Assembly: GCF_025567125.1 (NCBI RefSeq)
Contig: NZ_JAOQJI010000017.1
Location: 8,798-72,797, forward strand
DNA: 64,000 nucleotides
Direction: 5' to 3'
From: Phocaeicola fibrisolvens
GTDB taxonomy: Bacteria > Bacteroidota > Bacteroidia > Bacteroidales > Bacteroidaceae
Below the pieces are notes generated by a model. The model was not told the DNA's origin. It ran no database searches and saw nothing but the letters and a program-made list of their open reading frames with translations. The position numbers were made by a program, and so were the translations under genes. Shown piece after piece: positions 52,281 through 60,924 of the stretch (position 1 is its first letter; each line of letters opens with the position of its first letter).

Positions 52281-54215
52281 ATGGGCATGAAGGGAAAAAT
52301 ATGGATAACGATGGCTTGTTTGATAGGTTTGGATGGGACACTTGTGGCTCAGTCGGCCTATCCCGGACAAAGTCAGGAGAAATTTCAGGTATCACTGGCA
52401 GTTCCAGTGGCTGCAGAATGCGTTAATTTACAGGATGTACGTTTGCTCCCTAGTCGTTTCAGGGAGAACTTGGAGCGGGATTCAGCATGGATGGTTTCGG
52501 TAGGAGTTGACCAATTGTTGCATAGTTTCCGTACCACGGCCGGTGTGTTTGCCGGGCGTGAAGGCGGATACATGACGGTAAAGAAACTGGGAGGTTGGGA
52601 GTCACTGGACTGTGAGCTGCGAGGACATATCACAGGACATTTGCTGTCTGCCTATTCGCTGATGTATGCGGCTACAGGAAGTGAAATTTTCAAGTTGAAG
52701 GGAGACAGTTTGGTAACCGGGCTGATGGAAGTGCAGAGAACGTATGCAAACGGGTACTTGAGTGCCTTCCCGGAGGAACTGATTAACCGGAATATCAGAG
52801 GGGAAAGTGTATGGGCCCCCTGGTATACCTTGCATAAGCTCTTTTCGGGTTTAATAGACCAATACATTTATGCTGATAATAGCCAGGCATTGGAGGTGGT
52901 AAAGCGGATGGGCAACTGGGCTTATGCCAAGTTGAAACCGCTGGATGAGGTCACCCGGCAGCGGATGATACGGAATGAGTTCGGCGGTATCAATGAATCG
53001 TTTTATAACCTGTATGCCCTGACAGGAGATGAACGTGATCGCTGGTTGGCCAGATTCTTTTACCACAATGAAGTGATTGACCCCTTGAAGGAGGGACGGG
53101 ACGACCTGGGGACGAAGCACACCAATACTTTTATTCCGAAGGTCCTGGCCGAAGCTCGCAATTATGAACTTTCGGGTGCGCAAGACAGCCGGGCATTGAG
53201 TGAGTTTTTCTGGCATACGATGGTCGCACATCACGCGTTTGCTCCAGGATGTAGCAGCGACAAGGAGCATTATTTTGATACGAAGCAGTTCTCCAGACAC
53301 TTGTCTGGCTATACCGGAGAAACCTGCTGCACGTATAACATGCTGAAGCTAAGCAAGCATTTGTTCTGCTGGACGGCTTCTCCAGAGGTAGCCGATTATT
53401 ACGAACGGGCTCTGTATAACCATATCCTGGGGCAGCAGGACCCCAAGACGGGGATGGTGGCTTATTTCCTGCCCCTGCTGTCGGGAGCACATAAGGTGTA
53501 CAGCACGCCGAACAATTCATTCTGGTGTTGTGTAGGCAGCGGTTTTGAAAGCCATGCCAAGTATGCCGAGAGCATTTATTTCCACCACCGGGAAAAGCTG
53601 TTTGTAAACCTTTTCATCCCTTCTGTCCTGAACTGGCGGGAAAAAGGAATTATGCTTCGTCAGGAGACCAGGTTCCCGGAGGAGGAGACCACCCGGCTGT
53701 ATGTCGGGGCGGAACGGCCCGTCCGTGCGGAAATCTGTCTGCGCTATCCTTCATGGAGCGGGAAAGTGAGGGTGACGGTAAATGGGAAAAAGGTGAAAGT
53801 GCCTCATCGGCCAGGTTCCTATATCGTGTTGGACAGAGAATGGCGGCAGGGTGACCGCATAGAAGTGACGTACTCCATGTCTTTCTCGCTGGAGACGACT
53901 CCTGACGATGCCGGCCGTGCAGCACTGTGCTACGGTCCGGTGGTCATGGCTGGAGAACTGGGGACGGAAGGTATGCAGAATCCTGCTCCTTATTCCGACC
54001 CGTCGAAGTACAACGACTACTATACCTACGATTACCATATACCGGAGGGACTGCCCGTAGACTTGGAGGTGGAAGGGACTCATTGGGAGAAGAACCTCCG
54101 GAGAACAGGAAAAGGGCTGACCTTTGAAACGAAAGAGGGAGTGAAAATAGCCCCTTTGTACGACGTTCACCGGCAGCGGTATGTGGTATATTGGAACCTG
54201 AAGAAGAAAAAATAG
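52281..54215 (+). CDS. Glycoside hydrolase family 127, beta-L-arabinofuranosidase-like
   Basis: A 644-residue exported enzyme with signal peptide up to about residue 24 (VAQS). Former DUF1680 family. The zinc and nucleophile residues of GH127 are in place: E347 and C349 in GETCCTYNMLKLS, and C416-C417 in SFWCCVGSGFESHAKY. The catalytic-barrel start is DSAWMVSVGVDQLLHSFRTTAGV. Known members release beta-L-arabinofuranose, and one acts on aceric acid in rhamnogalacturonan II. The base composition is more GC-rich than the genes before it. Confidence 0.92.
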   Translation: MGMKGKIWITMACLIGLDGTLVAQSAYPGQSQEKFQVSLAVPVAAECVNLQDVRLLPSRFRENLERDSAWMVSVGVDQLLHSFRTTAGVFAGREGGYMTVKKLGGWESLDCELRGHITGHLLSAYSLMYAATGSEIFKLKGDSLVTGLMEVQRTYANGYLSAFPEELINRNIRGESVWAPWYTLHKLFSGLIDQYIYADNSQALEVVKRMGNWAYAKLKPLDEVTRQRMIRNEFGGINESFYNLYALTGDERDRWLARFFYHNEVIDPLKEGRDDLGTKHTNTFIPKVLAEARNYELSGAQDSRALSEFFWHTMVAHHAFAPGCSSDKEHYFDTKQFSRHLSGYTGETCCTYNMLKLSKHLFCWTASPEVADYYERALYNHILGQQDPKTGMVAYFLPLLSGAHKVYSTPNNSFWCCVGSGFESHAKYAESIYFHHREKLFVNLFIPSVLNWREKGIMLRQETRFPEEETTRLYVGAERPVRAEICLRYPSWSGKVRVTVNGKKVKVPHRPGSYIVLDREWRQGDRIEVTYSMSFSLETTPDDAGRAALCYGPVVMAGELGTEGMQNPAPYSDPSKYNDYYTYDYHIPEGLPVDLEVEGTHWEKNLRRTGKGLTFETKEGVKIAPLYDVHRQRYVVYWNLKKKK

Positions 54216-54302
54216 GTCTTTGTTTAAGTAAAAGGAGTTTCTGATACGTATGATAAAGAAACAGCGTATAATTTTGAAAGAGCAAAATAAACAAACAGAA
54301 AG

Positions 54303-56588
54303 ATGAAACGTATCGTATTACTGGCTGGCATCTTATGCAGCATGGGGATGGGATATGCCCAGAAACTGAAACATCCGGATTTGCTTTACACTTCAGAACG
54401 GATTGAACTGGTGAAGCAACGCATCGGGCAGGAGGAACGGATATCTTCTGCCTGGAATGAGATAAGACAGACCGCAGAGAAGGAATTGAAAGGAAACAGT
54501 CTGAACAAGGCCGATTACCTTTCACTTGCTTATCTGATGACGGGCGACAAGGCGTATGCCGACAAGTTGAAGGAAATCTTGTGCAAGGCCATCGAAGCCG
54601 ACAACTGGGGCAGCGCGGAGATGCTGGCCCGCAAGCCGGCGTGGCGCAGTGACCTGTCGCTGGCACACAAGGCCTATCTGTCGGCGATAGCCTACGACGC
54701 GGTATACAATGACTTGTCGGCTGCGGAACGGAAAAAGATTGCCAAAGAATTGTACAGGCTGGGAGTGGAGCCTTTGTTGGGAGACTGGCTGCTGGAACCC
54801 ACCCGTATCCATTCGCTGAACTCCATGGGGCACAACTGGTGGACGTCGTGTGTCTGCATGGGGGGAATCTTGGCATTGAGTTTGCAGAATGAACTTCCGG
54901 AAGCAAAAGAAGGGGCGCAGGCCGTGTACGAATACCTTCCGGAGTGGTTCACTTTTGCGGGCGATGTCTTGCAGCAGAAGGCCAAGACCTTTGATGACGC
55001 CGGCGGAATGTATGAGAGTCTGAATTATGCCAATTTCGGTATACAGGAGGCCCTGCAGTTTTATGTGGCATGGAAGAATGTGCACCCGGGTGCGACCTTG
55101 CCCGACATACCGCAACTGCAGAACCTCTCCAGCTTTTTCGTCCATGTCTGCTATCCGCGTACGGGAATGTTGTATAGCATCAACTTTGGCGACAGTCACA
55201 AGAACATCTCGGCCGAAAGCAGTCTGATGCTACTGTATGCACTGGGCGTGAAAGACAAGGATATGTTGTGGTACATGAAGCAGGTGGAGCAGGGACAGCA
55301 TCGCGACGGCTATTTCCTGAATCGTCCGATGGGTTTTCTTTACACGCCGGAACTGAATCAGGCTCCTGAGACGCCCGACTTGAAGTTGTCGCAGTTGTTC
55401 TCCGATTTCGGATGGGCCACTATGCGTACGTCGTGGAAGAAGGATGCTACGATGCTGGCCGTAAAGAGCGGGCATACCTGGAACCATTCGCACGCCGATG
55501 CCAACTCATTCATCTTGTTCCACAAGGGAGTGGACATCATCAAGGACGCCGGAAACTGCTGGTATCCGAATCCGGCTTACCGCAATTATTTCTTCCAGAG
55601 CCAGGCGCACAATGTGGTGCTTTTCAACGGACAGGGACAGAGCCGCGAGCAGCAGTATCACGGGTCTACCTTGAGAGGGTATCTGTATCATCTGCTCGAC
55701 GGAGGAAACATCCGTTACCTGTTGGCCAATGGAACAGGACCGGTGTCGGATAATTTCAGCCGGAATTTCCGTCACTTCCTTTGGATGGACAACGTGATTT
55801 ACATGATTGACGACTTGAAAACGCATCGCAGCGGAGAGTTTGAATGGTTGTGGCATCCGGGAGGTACATGGAAAAAGAACGGGGCTGACGTGACGATTAC
55901 GAACGGGGAATCTTCGGTGGTGGTACGGCCGTTGTATCCCCGATTGCTGGCTCTTTCGGATTTTGTGCATGATTATCCCGACGACTTGTACTGGGAGGAA
56001 ATTACGGCACCTACGGAGGACCTGAAAGGAACGGAGAAATATTATTCTTTCCATTTGCCGGGTGAATTCAAGCAGGTAAAAGGGCTTACGGCCATTATTC
56101 TGAAAGACAGTGTGGGGCAGAAAGAGCTTCCGAAGATGGAACGCCGGGAAGGAAAGGACTGGATTGGGTTGCGGGTCACTTATCAAGGAAAGGTGACCGA
56201 CCTGTATATCAACCAATTGGCCGACGGACGGCTGATGCACAGTAATTCCTGGATTGAAGCCGACGGATGGTCGACGGATGCGTATCTGTTTGCCGTTACC
56301 TATCCGGAAGGTACGGATCCGGCAGACTCGAAGGAAACGTTTATGGCATACGGCAGCGCCCTTCGGCGGGGACAGACTTCCTATTTCTCCTCGTTGTCCA
56401 AATTGTTCTATATTCGGAAAGATACCGGTAACAAAGTGGAAGTTTGGATGGATGGACAGCCGAATATGCATGCTCATTTCCGTTCCGTAAAACGCCCGGA
56501 ACAACTGACGGTGAACGGTCAGCGCGTGCAGGTGGATTACAAGCAGGGCGGAATTACGGTGAGATGTAAAAAAACAATGAAACAATGA
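54303..56588 (+). CDS. Heparinase II/III-fold polysaccharide lyase
   Basis: A 761-residue exported protein with signal peptide MKRIVLLAGILCSMGMGYAQ. Residues 25-370 are an alpha-barrel of the alginate-lyase/heparinase N-terminal type with NSMGHNWWTSCVCMGG (Asn/His) and NYANFGIQEALQFY (Tyr). The C-terminal half is the heparinase II/III beta-sandwich: HTWNHSHADANSFILFHKGVDIIKDAGNCWY and NYFFQSQAHNVVLFNGQGQ carry the conserved His, Asp and Asn. PL12, PL15, PL17 and PL21 share this layout; the family is not decided. It probably cleaves uronic-acid oligosaccharides in the periplasm. Its stop overlaps the next gene by ATGA. Confidence 0.8.
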   Translation: MKRIVLLAGILCSMGMGYAQKLKHPDLLYTSERIELVKQRIGQEERISSAWNEIRQTAEKELKGNSLNKADYLSLAYLMTGDKAYADKLKEILCKAIEADNWGSAEMLARKPAWRSDLSLAHKAYLSAIAYDAVYNDLSAAERKKIAKELYRLGVEPLLGDWLLEPTRIHSLNSMGHNWWTSCVCMGGILALSLQNELPEAKEGAQAVYEYLPEWFTFAGDVLQQKAKTFDDAGGMYESLNYANFGIQEALQFYVAWKNVHPGATLPDIPQLQNLSSFFVHVCYPRTGMLYSINFGDSHKNISAESSLMLLYALGVKDKDMLWYMKQVEQGQHRDGYFLNRPMGFLYTPELNQAPETPDLKLSQLFSDFGWATMRTSWKKDATMLAVKSGHTWNHSHADANSFILFHKGVDIIKDAGNCWYPNPAYRNYFFQSQAHNVVLFNGQGQSREQQYHGSTLRGYLYHLLDGGNIRYLLANGTGPVSDNFSRNFRHFLWMDNVIYMIDDLKTHRSGEFEWLWHPGGTWKKNGADVTITNGESSVVVRPLYPRLLALSDFVHDYPDDLYWEEITAPTEDLKGTEKYYSFHLPGEFKQVKGLTAIILKDSVGQKELPKMERREGKDWIGLRVTYQGKVTDLYINQLADGRLMHSNSWIEADGWSTDAYLFAVTYPEGTDPADSKETFMAYGSALRRGQTSYFSSLSKLFYIRKDTGNKVEVWMDGQPNMHAHFRSVKRPEQLTVNGQRVQVDYKQGGITVRCKKTMKQ

Positions 56589-58183
56589 AAAAGAGTCTGT
56601 GGATAGGGTGGCTTGCGCTGCTGTGTGTGCAGGCCGTGTGTGCCGGTGAGTGGCAATGGGCCGTCACCTTGAAAGGAATAGTGTCGGAAGAAACGCATAA
56701 GGAGCCGGAAGCTTTTTTGTGGATTCCTGAAAAATGCGAACGCTTGTCGGCGGTGGTATGGAGCCAGCAGAACATGACGGAAGAGACTTTGTTTGAGATG
56801 CCTTCCTTCCGCGACTCGCTGGCGGACATGAATGTCGGACTGGTGTGGGTGGCTCCCGGCATCGACCAGCAGTGGGATGTGCGGAAAGGATTGCAGAAAG
56901 TGTTTCACCAGATGATGAACGATTTGGCGGAAGTGAGCGGATATACGGAATTGCGTGAGGTGCCTGTGATTCCGCTCGGCCATTCGGCCATGGCCACTTT
57001 CCCGTGGAACTTTGCCGCTTGGAATCCGAAACGGACCCTGGCTGTGATTTCTTACCATGGAGATGCGCCGCGTACGAACTTATGTGGCTATGGCCGGGAA
57101 AACCTGGAGTGGGGACGGACACGGAACATCGACGGCATTCCCGGACTGATGATTGAAGGAGAGTATGAATGGTGGGAAGCGAGGGTGAACCCGGCACTGG
57201 CTTTCCGGATGATGTATCCCGAGAGTTGCATCTCTTTTCTTTGTGATACGGGCAGGGGACATTTTGACGTATCGGAACAGACGGCCCGTTACATTGCTAA
57301 GTTCATTCGCAAGTCATTGGCCCATCGTGTGCCAACCGATGGAGGAAAGAAATTGGTAAAAGTGAATCCGGCTGACGGCTGGCTGGTACAACGCTGGTCG
57401 CCCGATGAGCATAAAAAACGGGTGGCTCCGGCTCCGGCAAATCGCTATAAAGGAGATGTCCATGATGCGTTCTGGTATTTCGACCGGGAGATGGCGGAAC
57501 TGACAGAGCAACGTTATAAGGAGCATCAATTGAAGAAAATGCAATATCTGGGCATTTGTCAGCGTGGAAGCCTGGTGAAGTATGACCCACAACTGCATGC
57601 AGGAGTGAAGGTGAAGTTCCAGCCTGAAGCCGACGGACTGACGTTCCATCTGGGAGCCTGCTTTACCGACTCGCTCCGGCGTCGGCCGACGGACGCCCAT
57701 GCGGGAGGAAGCATCCGCTTGGAGAAAATCTGCGGACCGGTGGAACAGGTGGACGATACCACGTTTGCCGTCCGTTTCTACCGGATAGGCATGTATAATC
57801 CGCGCCGTACGACAGACATCTGGCTGCTGGCCAGTCATCCGGGTGACAAAGAGTATAAGGGTGCTGTGCAGCAGATGAACGTGCAGATTCCTTACCGTCA
57901 GACGGAGGGAAAACGGCAATGCATTCTTTTCCCGGGATTGGAAGATGTGAAAGCTGGGAGTGCTCCGGTGAAGTTGAAGGCTGTTTCCGACCGTGGTCTT
58001 CCGGTACATTATTACGTGAAAGAAGGTCCGGCCCGTATTCAAGGCAACGATGTGTTGGAGTTCACGTCGATTCCTCCCCGCAGCCGTTTCCCGATGAAGG
58101 TGACGGTTGTGGCATGGCAATATGGTATAGCAGGAGAAGTACAGACTGCGGAACCTGTGGAACGCAGTTTTTATATTTATTGA
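56585..58183 (+). CDS. Exported alpha/beta-hydrolase, putative carbohydrate esterase
   Basis: A 532-residue protein with signal peptide MKKSLWIGWLALLCVQAVCA. Residues 30-240 are an alpha/beta-hydrolase fold: the nucleophile S134 sits in GHSAMA instead of the strict GxSxG, and H226 is in the conserved GRGHFD. Residues 330-532 are a beta-rich domain without catalytic motifs that may bind the substrate. The start ATG overlaps the stop of the lyase gene (ATGA), so the two are translationally coupled. A role in removing acetyl or methyl groups before lyase action is likely, but the bond is not known. Confidence 0.7.
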   Translation: MKKSLWIGWLALLCVQAVCAGEWQWAVTLKGIVSEETHKEPEAFLWIPEKCERLSAVVWSQQNMTEETLFEMPSFRDSLADMNVGLVWVAPGIDQQWDVRKGLQKVFHQMMNDLAEVSGYTELREVPVIPLGHSAMATFPWNFAAWNPKRTLAVISYHGDAPRTNLCGYGRENLEWGRTRNIDGIPGLMIEGEYEWWEARVNPALAFRMMYPESCISFLCDTGRGHFDVSEQTARYIAKFIRKSLAHRVPTDGGKKLVKVNPADGWLVQRWSPDEHKKRVAPAPANRYKGDVHDAFWYFDREMAELTEQRYKEHQLKKMQYLGICQRGSLVKYDPQLHAGVKVKFQPEADGLTFHLGACFTDSLRRRPTDAHAGGSIRLEKICGPVEQVDDTTFAVRFYRIGMYNPRRTTDIWLLASHPGDKEYKGAVQQMNVQIPYRQTEGKRQCILFPGLEDVKAGSAPVKLKAVSDRGLPVHYYVKEGPARIQGNDVLEFTSIPPRSRFPMKVTVVAWQYGIAGEVQTAEPVERSFYIY

Positions 58184-58201
58184 TGAACTTTATTATGAAG
58201 A

Positions 58202-58232
58202 AAAAGCCCTGGAAAACAGGGCTTTTATTTTT
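58202..58232. terminator. Terminator ending the PUL
   Basis: AAAAGCCCTG (58202-58211) and CAGGGCTTTT (58217-58226) pair perfectly over a 5-nt loop, followed by ATTTTTG. It serves the plus-strand PUL and partly overlaps the 3' end of the convergent OmpA-family gene. Confidence 0.9.
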
Positions 58233-59046
58233 GTAGCATTTGAAATAGTTTGTCTAACTTGGGAGCCATGATAATTTCTGTACGTCGGTTCTTTGCACGT
58301 CCTTCTGCACTTTCATTGTCGGCAACAGGCATGAATTCGCCCCGACCACAGGGTTGTATTTGGAGTGGGTTGACTTGGTATTTCTCAATCAGAATGCGTA
58401 CTACGGAGGTTGCTCTTATCACACTCAGGTCCCAGTTGTCTTTAAATTGGGAAGTATGAATCGGTTTGTTGTCGGTGTGTCCCTCGATATACACATCTAT
58501 TTCCGTCTGTTTGTTCAGGACCTCTGCTAGTTTTCCTAAAGCTTCTTCACCTCGTTTGTCTAGTTTGGCACTTCCTGATTGGAACAAAAGTTTGTCAGAC
58601 ATTGCTACGTATACTTTTCCGTTTTGTTCGCGTACGGTTAGTTCGTCGCTAGTGAATCCCAGTAGGGCGTCTTTCACACTGTTGAGCAGATTTTGCACTT
58701 TTGCATTTTGCTGATCAATCATACCTTGTAGGTCTTGAATGGTCTGGAGTTTTTCTCCTAATAGTGCATTCAACTTTTCCTGTTCACTCATGTTGCTTGT
58801 CAACAGTTGTTGGTAGTGGCGGATGGAGTTTGCTTTTTTGGTTGTATCTTGTTGCAAATAATCGATTTCTCCGCGCATTTTCTCCATTTCATTGTGACAT
58901 TCATTTAATTGTCCTTGTAAATTGTCGCCTCTGGAGAGAGCTTCGATTCTTCCATTTTCAGCGATAAGGAATTTTTTTTTGGTAACGCACGAAGTACTGC
59001 TTACAATTAACAGTCCAGTCAGTGCAATAAAGGGAATCTTTTTCAT
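58225..59046 (-). CDS. OmpA-family outer-membrane lipoprotein-like protein
   Basis: A 273-residue protein. The N-terminal MKKIPFIALTGLLIVSSTSC has a plausible lipidated Cys20. Residues 30-120 form a coiled coil (DNLQGQLNECHNEMEKMRGEIDYLQQ). Residues 150-262 are an OmpA-like peptidoglycan-binding domain: LLFQSGSAKLDKRGEEALGKLAEVL, VYIEGHTDNKPI and NRRTEIIMAPKL are the conserved blocks. Such proteins link the outer membrane to peptidoglycan. Its -7 box, TATCTTTG, lies at 59072-59065 on the minus strand. Confidence 0.92.
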   Translation of the reverse strand: MKKIPFIALTGLLIVSSTSCVTKKKFLIAENGRIEALSRGDNLQGQLNECHNEMEKMRGEIDYLQQDTTKKANSIRHYQQLLTSNMSEQEKLNALLGEKLQTIQDLQGMIDQQNAKVQNLLNSVKDALLGFTSDELTVREQNGKVYVAMSDKLLFQSGSAKLDKRGEEALGKLAEVLNKQTEIDVYIEGHTDNKPIHTSQFKDNWDLSVIRATSVVRILIEKYQVNPLQIQPCGRGEFMPVADNESAEGRAKNRRTEIIMAPKLDKLFQMLQK

Positions 59047-59424
59047 TGCTTCGTAATTTTTTTACAAAGATACATGACTTTATGGGTTTTTGTAATATTG
59101 GAGCAAATTTTATCCACATAATTTATACAGAAGTGTGGCCTGAAATGAAAAAGAGAATGAGAAATGATAAGTTTCTCTTTTAAATTCTATGTATAACTAA
59201 GTGTGTTCTATGGTAGCTTTGTAAAACTGATTACTCTTTTAGGAATACGATGTTTAACTAGTCAACTTAGTCAGGTATTAATCTTCAAACTGACAACTAG
59301 TTTCAGTACACTTTAAATCTTGTAAAGTCTGTCTGAAAAACGCTTCGACGTTTGTGTTGAAACGCCTAAACGTTTTCCTTGAAACGTCGAAGCGTTTTGT
59401 CTTAAACGTCTAAGTGTTTTGAGG
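59047..59424. other. Intergenic region: OmpA promoter, IS-end remnant and repeat array
   Basis: From left: the OmpA-family -7 box (59065-59072, minus). A stretch without visible genes follows to 59213. A partly degenerate copy of the IS end lies inverted at 59214-59310. A 27-nt linker and four 22-bp repeat units (59338-59419) complete the region up to the IS3-family element at 59425. Confidence 0.7.
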
Positions 59425-59526
59425 TGTACTGAAAATAGTTGTCAGTTTGAAGATTAATACCTGACTAAGTTGACGGGTTAAACATTAAATTCCTAAAAAG
59501 GTTGTCAGTTCTGCAAAACTACAACA
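59214..59526. repeat. Large imperfect inverted repeat flanking a repeat array
   Basis: The right arm (59425-59526) reads TGTACTGAAAATAGTTGTCA and onward; the left arm, read on the minus strand from 59310 to about 59214, begins TGTACTGAAACTAGTTGTCA. The first 54 nt differ at about three positions; beyond that similarity fades. The right arm is the end of the IS3-family element; the left arm looks like the matching end of a lost copy, or the arms belong to a larger palindrome. The 114-nt centre contains the four-unit array. Confidence 0.85.
59338..59419. repeat. Four-unit tandem array, 22-bp period, same family as 26144-26269
   Basis: Units start at 59338, 59360, 59382 and 59404, exactly 22 bp apart: AAACGCTTCGACGTTT, AAACGCCTAAACGTTT, AAACGTCGAAGCGTTT and AAACGTCTAAGTGTTT. 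The third is identical to unit 4 of the array at 26144. It stops 5 nt before the IS3-family element. Confidence 0.9.
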
Positions 59527-59624
59527 AAAAAGCAATATCCACATACTTTGCTCCCTAAAAACTCATCGCTCGGGGAGCGCCGTGCGGCAAGGGGCGGTAG
59601 CACCCGTCCCGACGAGTACATCTT

Positions 59625-60482
59625 TCAATTGTACCGGCATTCCATAAGAGGGTTTTCTCCTCTGCCTGAAAAGATCTCCATAGGAGTTTTCATTCCCAGT
59701 GCCCTGTGCGGTCTGGCGTTGTTGTACATCGCTACGGATTTACTGACGGCTTCCTCCGCCTGACGGAAGTCCATATCGCCTTCATTGAAGAGCCATCCGT
59801 TCTTCAGGGTATTGTTCATCCTCTCGGCCAGGGCATTGTGAAGCGGGTCTCCCGTCTGGGTCATACTGATCCTGATACCTTGTGAAAGCAGCAGGTTCGT
59901 GTACTCCCTCGAGGCATACTGCACGCCGCGGTCAGAGTGGTGTATCATGCCCTCCGTACTGATTCCGTATGCACGATAGGTCTCCAGAGCCATGCACATG
60001 GCTTTCAGCGGCCCCTCCGCATCCAGACTCCTGCTCAGGCAGTATCCCACTATGTATCTGCTGTAGGCATCCGTCACCAGGGAAAGATAGGCAAACCCTT
60101 CCTTGGTGTAGATGTAGGTGATATCCGCCACCACAAGCCGGCCATTGCCCACAGGCGTGTACTTGGGCGATGTGTTTACAAGATCCCTGTACAGACGGTA
60201 GCCGTGTCTGGAATCCGTGGTACGAGGACGGTACTTTGTCCGCCTGAGCATCAGCGAGTTGGAACGGAGTACATTGTAAAACCGGTCCCGTCCTATGGTG
60301 AACTTCTCCCTGAAGTATTCCCGGCAGAGTGTGTAAAGTTCCCGGCAGCCCGCCTTGGGAAGACGTTCCTTCTGGCGGACGTACAGGCAGCTGGCAGAGA
60401 GTATGTCAGCCTCGTTTGAGACGTAATTATGCTTGTAGTATCCCTGTGCTGATATGCCAAGCAATCTGCAAAGCGGACGCAC
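59625..60482 (-). CDS. IS3-family transposase OrfB (integrase core)
   Basis: A 285-residue rve/DDE transposase. Catalytic residues: Asp in VVADITYIYTKEG, Asp in HHSDRGVQYAS and Glu in NALAERMNNTLKNGWL. The C-terminal YNNARPHRALGMKTPMEIF is typical. The listed start is the first GTG in frame; the frame is open further upstream and joins orfA through a -1 shift, so the true product is probably the OrfAB fusion. No internal stop is seen. Confidence 0.93.
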   Translation of the reverse strand: MRPLCRLLGISAQGYYKHNYVSNEADILSASCLYVRQKERLPKAGCRELYTLCREYFREKFTIGRDRFYNVLRSNSLMLRRTKYRPRTTDSRHGYRLYRDLVNTSPKYTPVGNGRLVVADITYIYTKEGFAYLSLVTDAYSRYIVGYCLSRSLDAEGPLKAMCMALETYRAYGISTEGMIHHSDRGVQYASREYTNLLLSQGIRISMTQTGDPLHNALAERMNNTLKNGWLFNEGDMDFRQAEEAVSKSVAMYNNARPHRALGMKTPMEIFSGRGENPLMECRYN

Positions 60483-60517
60483 GGGATGACGGCGTCCGAC
60501 TTGAGACAGGCCCCGGA

Positions 60518-60874
60518 TTACTTGGCATCGGAGTTTTTTCTTACCGGAATGTTATAGGTCTTTTCCGCAAGGTCGATCATGTAGTCGTAGGCGTCACGGG
60601 CCATGTTGGACTGCTTCAGCTCCACTTCCAGGGACTTGATTTTCCGCTCGAGCTCATGAATACGCTCATGAAGCTCCTGTTCGTTCTGACTTAGTTTCTT
60701 GCTCATAATGGGATTTGGTTTATCTTCCATCCCAAAGATACGAAGCCAGCGGCTAATTGTGGTACGTTTCAGACCTTTTTCGCGTTCAAATTCACTGTGG
60801 TTCTGAGAAGAAAGTATGTATTCTTCCAGATAAGACAGACATTCCGTCTTTGAATACTTTCGTTTTTTACACAT
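60518..60874 (-). CDS. IS3-family OrfA (helix-turn-helix protein)
   Basis: A 118-residue protein. N-terminal HTH (EFEREKGLKRTTISRWLRIFG) recognises the IS ends; a coiled coil (LSQNEQELHERIHELERKIKSLEVELKQ) mediates dimerization. Near its end the heptamer A-AAA-AAC (60539 to 60533 on the minus strand) allows a -1 ribosomal frameshift into the orfB frame, as in other IS3 members. Stop codon 60518-60520. Confidence 0.9.
   Translation of the reverse strand: MCKKRKYSKTECLSYLEEYILSSQNHSEFEREKGLKRTTISRWLRIFGMEDKPNPIMSKKLSQNEQELHERIHELERKIKSLEVELKQSNMARDAYDYMIDLAEKTYNIPVRKNSDAK
60533..60539 (-). other. Programmed -1 frameshift site of the IS
   Basis: A AAA AAC in the orfA frame. A slip by one base gives AAA AAA CTC and continues through LRCQVIRGLSQV into VRPLCRLLG of OrfB without a stop. 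Confidence 0.75.
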
Positions 60875-60924
60875 GTCGCTAAATAAATTGTGTCAACTTA
60901 TTTAGTACACTACAGTTTTGATTG

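Larger units (their letters stand above)
59425..60909 (-). mobile_element. IS3-family insertion sequence, apparently complete
   Basis: Imperfect terminal inverted repeats: TGTACTGAAAATAGTTGTCA at 59425 and TGTACTAAATAAGTTGACAC on the minus strand from 60909. The 1,485-bp interval contains orfA and orfB in the usual overlapping arrangement with a slippery site. No direct target duplication is evident at the ends chosen (GAGG on the left, CTAC on the right), so borders could be off by a few bases or the duplication has been lost. Confidence 0.85.

Noticed and set aside
55506..56585. 359-codon antisense frame over the heparinase-type lyase gene
   Set aside because: It follows from codon bias of the sense gene and has no domain features.
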